From Endozoicomonas atrinae (GTDB taxonomy: Bacteria; Pseudomonadota; Gammaproteobacteria; Pseudomonadales; Endozoicomonadaceae), in contig NZ_LUKQ02000022.1 in the NCBI RefSeq assembly GCF_001647025.1, forward strand, positions 1 to 39,939: a DNA stretch of 39,939 nt, written 5' to 3'. Positions 36,677-39,939 of the stretch are shown in pieces (positions within the stretch are counted from its first letter, which is position 1; the number at the start of each line of letters is the position of its first letter). The notes beneath the pieces were generated by a model. The model had not been told where the DNA came from and ran no database searches. It was given only the letters and a program-made list of their open reading frames with translations. A program made the translations under genes and the position numbers.

Positions 36677-37117
36677 GTGAATAAATCCGCGCACGTCACC
36701 CTGCCTTTACTGTTATTACTATCCAGCCTGTGGGTACAGGCTGATATCCCGGAACTCACCTGCCCGGAAAGCCCAAACTGCGTCAGCAGCCTCGCTTCTG
36801 GTAAACAGAATATATCCCCCCTATCCTTTCATAAGTCTGATGCCTCACAGATCAAAGAAAAACTGATAGCCACTTTGCAGAACTGGCCCAATGCAGAGAT
36901 TCTCAGCAGTAACGACCAAATCATTATTACGGTGTTCACCACCCCCTGGCTGAAATTCAAGGACGATCTGATACTGATTATTCGCTCGAACGGCACTGTC
37001 GATGTGCGCTCATCCTCTCGTGTCGGCTATTATGATTTCGGCACGAATCGCCGTCGTGTCGAACTATTAAGAGCAGCACTTGGTGATAAAAGCAGCATTG
37101 ATGCAGAGCCTGAATAA
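36677..37117 (+). CDS. DUF1499 family exported protein
   Basis: A 146 aa protein with a signal peptide (MNKSAHVTLPLLLLLSSLWVQA). The mature part begins DIPELTCPESPNCVSSLA, the DUF1499 hallmark (C-P-x-S-P-N-C-V-S), followed by the conserved end VDVRSSSRVGYYDFGTNRRRVELLRAAL. The function of the family is not known; the two Cys may form a disulphide in the periplasm. It starts with GTG; AAGGAA lies 10 bases upstream. It follows the DJ-1 gene in the same direction and probably shares its transcript. Confidence 0.88.
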   Translation: MNKSAHVTLPLLLLLSSLWVQADIPELTCPESPNCVSSLASGKQNISPLSFHKSDASQIKEKLIATLQNWPNAEILSSNDQIIITVFTTPWLKFKDDLILIIRSNGTVDVRSSSRVGYYDFGTNRRRVELLRAALGDKSSIDAEPE

Positions 37118-37346
37118 GAACCTATAACCGTTAATAGACTGCTCTGCCTAGGCAAACACCTCCAGATACGTGTAAGCTCACTTTTTCGGTTATTACTGAG
37201 CATCTCAGCCCCACGGCTTGTTGAGGCTTTATTGCGTACTCAGCGGGATGCGCAGTCTGGCTCAGAAAGTATCAAGTCTGCGAAAGACTTGCGCAGCGTG
37301 TAGTAATTGTCTGTGGAACCAGATTTGATTTACAAAAGGAGGCACG

Positions 37347-37691
37347 GTGGTCACCTTATACGGCATACCAAACTGCGACACCATAAAGAAAGCACGCCGC
37401 TGGCTTGAAGGCTCAGGTGTTGAATACCGCTTTCATGACTACAGGAAAGATGGCCTGCAGAAAGATATGCTTGAACAGTGGGCTGCTGAACTGGGCTGGG
37501 AGGAACTGTTAAACCGCCGGGGAACCACCTGGCGGAAGCTTCCTGAAGAGGAAAAATCAGCCATTAATGCAGAGCGGGCAATTACCCTGATGCTGGAACA
37601 ACCCGCAATGATTAAACGCCCTTTGCTGGATACGGGCAGCCAGAAGCTACTGGGCTTTTCCGAAGAACAATACAGCAATTTACGTTCATAA
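37347..37691 (+). CDS. ArsC/Spx family reductase (YffB-like)
   Basis: A 114 aa thioredoxin-fold protein. It has the single-Cys motif [16 protein letters not shown] at the N-terminus and the usual C-terminal Pro block ([21 protein letters not shown]). True arsenate reductases are longer with other Cys residues; YffB-like members may act as glutathione-dependent thiol reductases. The GTG start is preceded by a perfect AAGGAGG. It is 26 bases before dapD, so is co-transcribed with it, an arrangement also known from Pseudomonas. Confidence 0.9.
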   Translation: MVTLYGIPNCDTIKKARRWLEGSGVEYRFHDYRKDGLQKDMLEQWAAELGWEELLNRRGTTWRKLPEEEKSAINAERAITLMLEQPAMIKRPLLDTGSQKLLGFSEEQYSNLRS

Positions 37692-37717
37692 CAGACGATC
37701 AAACTGAAGGAATGATA

Positions 37718-38755
37718 ATGAGTAAGCCGCATTTCAGCCTGGCCATTGGTGTTGGTAGCAAAAACCAGAAAGACCAATGGCTGGAAGTATTCTACCCAAA
37801 GCCAATCCTCAATCCAGCTCCTGAATTGCTGGAGAGTATTGCCAAACTGGTTGACTATAACGGTGGCAACGAGTCTATTGAGCTGGATAGCAAAACCCTG
37901 CATGCACTGGAAGATCTGTTTGTTGACATTGAACAAACTGAACTGGCGGACATCACTCGCAGCCTGGAAGAAAGTGCGCAGCCACGGGTCATCACCATTC
38001 TTGAAACCGATGATGCTCCCATCAGTACACCCGAGGCATATCTCAAGCTGCACCTGCTGTCACATCGTCTGGTAAAGCCACACGGCACAAATCTTCAGGG
38101 CATTTTCCCACTGCTGCCTAACGTAGCCTGGACCAGTGAAGGAGCAATTGACCTGGAAGAACTGCCAGCCCGCCAGCTGGCGGCCCGTGCAGAAGGCCGG
38201 GTTCTGAGTGTCAACTCCGTGGATAAATTCCCGAAAATGACCGACTACGTTGTGCCTGCAGGTGTCCGCATTGCCCATACTGCTCGGGTTCGTCTGGGAG
38301 CCTATGTTGGTGAGGGCACGACTGTAATGCATGAAGGCTTTATCAACTTCAACGCCGGTACCGAAGGCAAGAGCATGATTGAAGGTCGTGTTTCTGCCGG
38401 AGTCATGGTTGGTGAAGGCTCAGATCTGGGTGGTGGCTGCAGCACCATGGGTACACTCTCCGGCGGTAATAACATTGTTATCTCTGTGGGCGAAAACTGC
38501 CTGATCGGTGCCAATGCGGGCCTGGGCATTCCGCTGGGTGACCGCTGCATTATTGAAGCAGGCCTTTACCTGACGGCTGCCAGTAAGGTTCAGGTTCTTG
38601 ATGACCAGAAAAATGTCGTTGAAGTCGTTAAAGCAGGAGATCTCTCCGGCAAATCTGACCTGCTGTTCCGCAGAAACTCCCTGACCGGAGCCCTGGAATG
38701 CCTGACCAACAAATCAGCCATTGAGCTGAATGATGAGCTGCATTCCCACAACTGA
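37718..38755 (+). CDS. dapD: 2,3,4,5-tetrahydropyridine-2,6-dicarboxylate N-succinyltransferase
   Basis: DapD succinylates tetrahydrodipicolinate in the pathway to meso-diaminopimelate (peptidoglycan) and lysine. The 345 aa length is that of the long Pseudomonas-type DapD, not the 274 aa E. coli type. The C-terminal half is a left-handed beta-helix of hexapeptide repeats (VRIAHTARVRLGAYVGEGTTVMHEGF, EGRVSAGVMVGEGSDLGGGCSTMGTLSGG). The ATG at 37718 is preferred because GAAGGA ends 6 bases before it; the ATG at 37712 touches that site. The co-transcribed ArsC-family gene lies upstream and a hairpin follows. Confidence 0.96.
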   Translation: MSKPHFSLAIGVGSKNQKDQWLEVFYPKPILNPAPELLESIAKLVDYNGGNESIELDSKTLHALEDLFVDIEQTELADITRSLEESAQPRVITILETDDAPISTPEAYLKLHLLSHRLVKPHGTNLQGIFPLLPNVAWTSEGAIDLEELPARQLAARAEGRVLSVNSVDKFPKMTDYVVPAGVRIAHTARVRLGAYVGEGTTVMHEGFINFNAGTEGKSMIEGRVSAGVMVGEGSDLGGGCSTMGTLSGGNNIVISVGENCLIGANAGLGIPLGDRCIIEAGLYLTAASKVQVLDDQKNVVEVVKAGDLSGKSDLLFRRNSLTGALECLTNKSAIELNDELHSHN

Positions 38756-38858
38756 GCTTTAGGCTCTGTTGACATAAGGTTGCAGGCTCAGTGGCTCAAA
38801 CCAGAGCCTGGGTTGTGTATTGAAAAGGTGCGAACCGAATAAAGGGTAGCGCACCCTG

Positions 38859-38887
38859 ATAGCCCCGGTGCATAATACTGGGGCTAT
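38859..38887 (+). terminator. Terminator region of dapD
   Basis: An 8-bp perfect stem ATAGCCCC/GGGGCTAT with a 13-base loop is followed by TTATAT. It lies about 100 bases after the dapD stop. A weaker inverted repeat (38761-38768 with 38802-38809) sits between. Confidence 0.55.
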
Positions 38888-38918
38888 TTATATGGATCAG
38901 GTTTAAATAATAATAATA

Positions 38919-39497
38919 ATGCGTCATACGATTTTTGATACACCTATCGTTAACAGCTGTTTTCGCCTCTTATCCCGCCTTGGTCTGAAGCTGTTCGGCT
39001 GGAAGCTGGAAGGCCAACGTCCAAATGCCCAGAAGTACGTTATTATTGCTGCACCACATACCAGTAACTGGGACTTTGTTCTGACCATTGCCTTTGCCTT
39101 CTGTTTTCGCATGAAAGTCTTCTGGATGGGAAAAAGCACCCTGTTCAAGGGACCCTTTGGCGGCATAATGAAGTGGCTTGGGGGAATTCCGGTTGACCGC
39201 AGCAAAACCAATGGTCTGGTTCAGCAAATGGTCGACACCTTCCACAACTGCACGGAACTGGCGGTCGCCATCCCCCCTGAAGGCACACGCAGCAAAGTCC
39301 GCCAATGGAAAAGTGGCTTTTACCACGTTGCTCACGGTGCTGGAGTCCCCATTGCACTGGGTTTTCTGGATTTTAAAAAGAAGGTTGGCGGTTTTGGCCC
39401 CATGTTCTTTACTACGGGTAACTATGAGTCAGACCTGAAAAAAATACAGGAATTTTATCAACATATGACGGGGAAAAACCCGAGGCAGTTTGCCTGA
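38919..39497 (+). CDS. Lysophospholipid acyltransferase family protein
   Basis: A 192 aa PlsC-type acyltransferase. The catalytic H-x4-D motif is in APHTSNWDF, the second motif in GGIPVDRSK, and the third in PPEGTRSKVRQWKSGFYHVA. Family members add acyl chains to lysophospholipids or other lipids; this short subtype with APHTSNWDF is distinct from classical PlsC, and its acceptor is unknown. One hydrophobic segment near residues 45-60 may dip into the inner membrane. No good ribosome site precedes the ATG, which follows an AAT-rich stretch. The region after it (39498-39736) holds no gene I can support. Confidence 0.9.
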   Translation: MRHTIFDTPIVNSCFRLLSRLGLKLFGWKLEGQRPNAQKYVIIAAPHTSNWDFVLTIAFAFCFRMKVFWMGKSTLFKGPFGGIMKWLGGIPVDRSKTNGLVQQMVDTFHNCTELAVAIPPEGTRSKVRQWKSGFYHVAHGAGVPIALGFLDFKKKVGGFGPMFFTTGNYESDLKKIQEFYQHMTGKNPRQFA

Positions 39498-39736
39498 CTC
39501 CGGTATAATAGTTCACGCTTTTTATATGACTGCTCACCTTTGCACCAAACTAGTGAGCAGCTCATAAAACCAATAAGACGGTTCACAAATTAAAACTATG
39601 GAACCATATAAGAAAAAGAGGGTCAAATTTTACATAAACTCACATTATAAAAAATAGCAAGATTAGTATTCTAATAACATGAAACCTGAATATATTAATT
39701 ACGCCATGTGCGACTTTTAGGTTTGCATAAGGAGAC

Positions 39737-39799
39737 ATGACTGAACCTGCTTTCTGCTATTAAAAGCAGTAAAAAGCAAAAAAGAAGGTTTCAGTCATG
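39737..39799 (+). promoter_or_regulatory. Hairpin over the IS982 transposase start with an 8-codon upstream frame
   Basis: ATGACTGAACCT (39737-39748) pairs with AGGTTTCAGTCAT (39786-39798) with one bulge. Inside, GCTTT pairs with AAAGC (39773-39777) and CTGCT with AGCAG (39765-39769) around an ATTAAA loop. The transposase ATG (39797-39799) is in the stem. A ribosome site GGAG (39731-39734) precedes the left-arm ATG, which opens an 8-codon frame (MTEPAFCY) ending at TAA 39761-39763. Confidence 0.5.
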
Positions 39800-39939
39800 C
39801 CCGTTGAAGAGTTTATCACTACAGTCTACTGCTTGATCGACGATTTGGTAAAAGAGCTTTTTCCTGTGCCACTGCGACTTCGAGGGTTTCCACCAAAGCT
39901 CACTGATAGTGAAGCGATCACCATGGAAGTTGTCGGTGA
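39797..39939 (+). CDS. IS982-like transposase, N-terminal fragment (cut by window edge)
   Basis: The frame encodes 47 residues up to the right edge and continues beyond it. It begins MPVEEFITTVYCLIDDLVKE and reads on PPKLTDSEAITMEVVG; the 'LTDSEaiTmEvVG' pattern is the usual N-terminal block of IS982-family transposases. The three catalytic acidic residues would be outside the window. The left terminal repeat of the element must lie upstream of 39797 but cannot be fixed because the other end is not visible. Its start codon is buried in a hairpin (39737-39799). Confidence 0.75.
   Translation, partial: MPVEEFITTVYCLIDDLVKELFPVPLRLRGFPPKLTDSEAITMEVVG

Noticed and set aside
37439-38053. 204-codon open frame on the minus strand
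   Set aside because: Spans the 3' part of the ArsC-family gene and the start of dapD on the opposite strand, both well supported.

Overview
The window looks like a chromosomal segment of a gammaproteobacterium, most likely an Oceanospirillales relative such as Endozoicomonas. This is an inference from the mreBCD-maf-rng-yhdP cluster, the Pseudomonas-type long DapD next to an ArsC-family reductase, mreB divergent from gatCAB, and many short palindromic or MITE-like repeats. No rRNA, tRNA, CRISPR array or prophage was seen. 31 protein genes are supported, two of them cut by the window edges.

Layout. (1) 1-212: the 3' end of an IS630-family insertion sequence with its right terminal repeat, followed by an unrecognised 262-268 aa protein (296-1102). 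(2) 1167-2606: tldD on the minus strand. (3) 2731-13312: an accessory block with a TetR regulator divergent from an RND efflux pair (lipoprotein adaptor and pump), a periplasmic YceI protein, an MFS transporter, a periplasmic gamma-glutamyltransferase and a eukaryote-type glutathione synthetase. (4) 13692-23835: the minus-strand envelope/cell-shape cluster mreB-mreC-mreD-maf-rng-yhdP, with spacers widened by MITE-like elements. In many gammaproteobacteria yhdP is followed closely by tldD; here the accessory block separates them. (5) 24275-27605: gatC-gatA-gatB for transamidation of Glu-tRNA(Gln) and Asp-tRNA(Asn). (6) 27864-32522: three consecutive exported proteins: a lipoprotein fusing a parallel beta-helix to a di-haem cytochrome c, a PI-PLC-like lipoprotein, and a PagL-like outer-membrane lipid A deacylase. 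(7) 32550-37117: NhaD-type Na+/H+ antiporter, YbaK-type deacylase, a pentapeptide-repeat K+ channel with a Cys/His cluster, a DJ-1/PfpI protein and a DUF1499 protein. (8) 37347-39497: ArsC-family reductase, dapD and a lysophospholipid acyltransferase. (9) 39737-39939: the start of an IS982-like transposase whose start codon lies in a hairpin.

How the genes fit together. The core is envelope growth (MreBCD, YhdP, DapD) plus translation (GatCAB, RNase G). The accessory genes suggest glutathione turnover (synthetase plus periplasmic gamma-glutamyltransferase), drug export, and an exported redox/lipid-active module of unknown role. The IS630 end at the left edge carries a terminal repeat nearly identical to the ends of two MITE-like elements deeper in the window (13336-13557 and 19877-20057), so these elements probably form one mobile family. 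The most interesting items are the eukaryote-type glutathione synthetase, the beta-helix/cytochrome fusion with its lipid-active neighbours, a probable ATT start codon for mreC, and the channel fusion.
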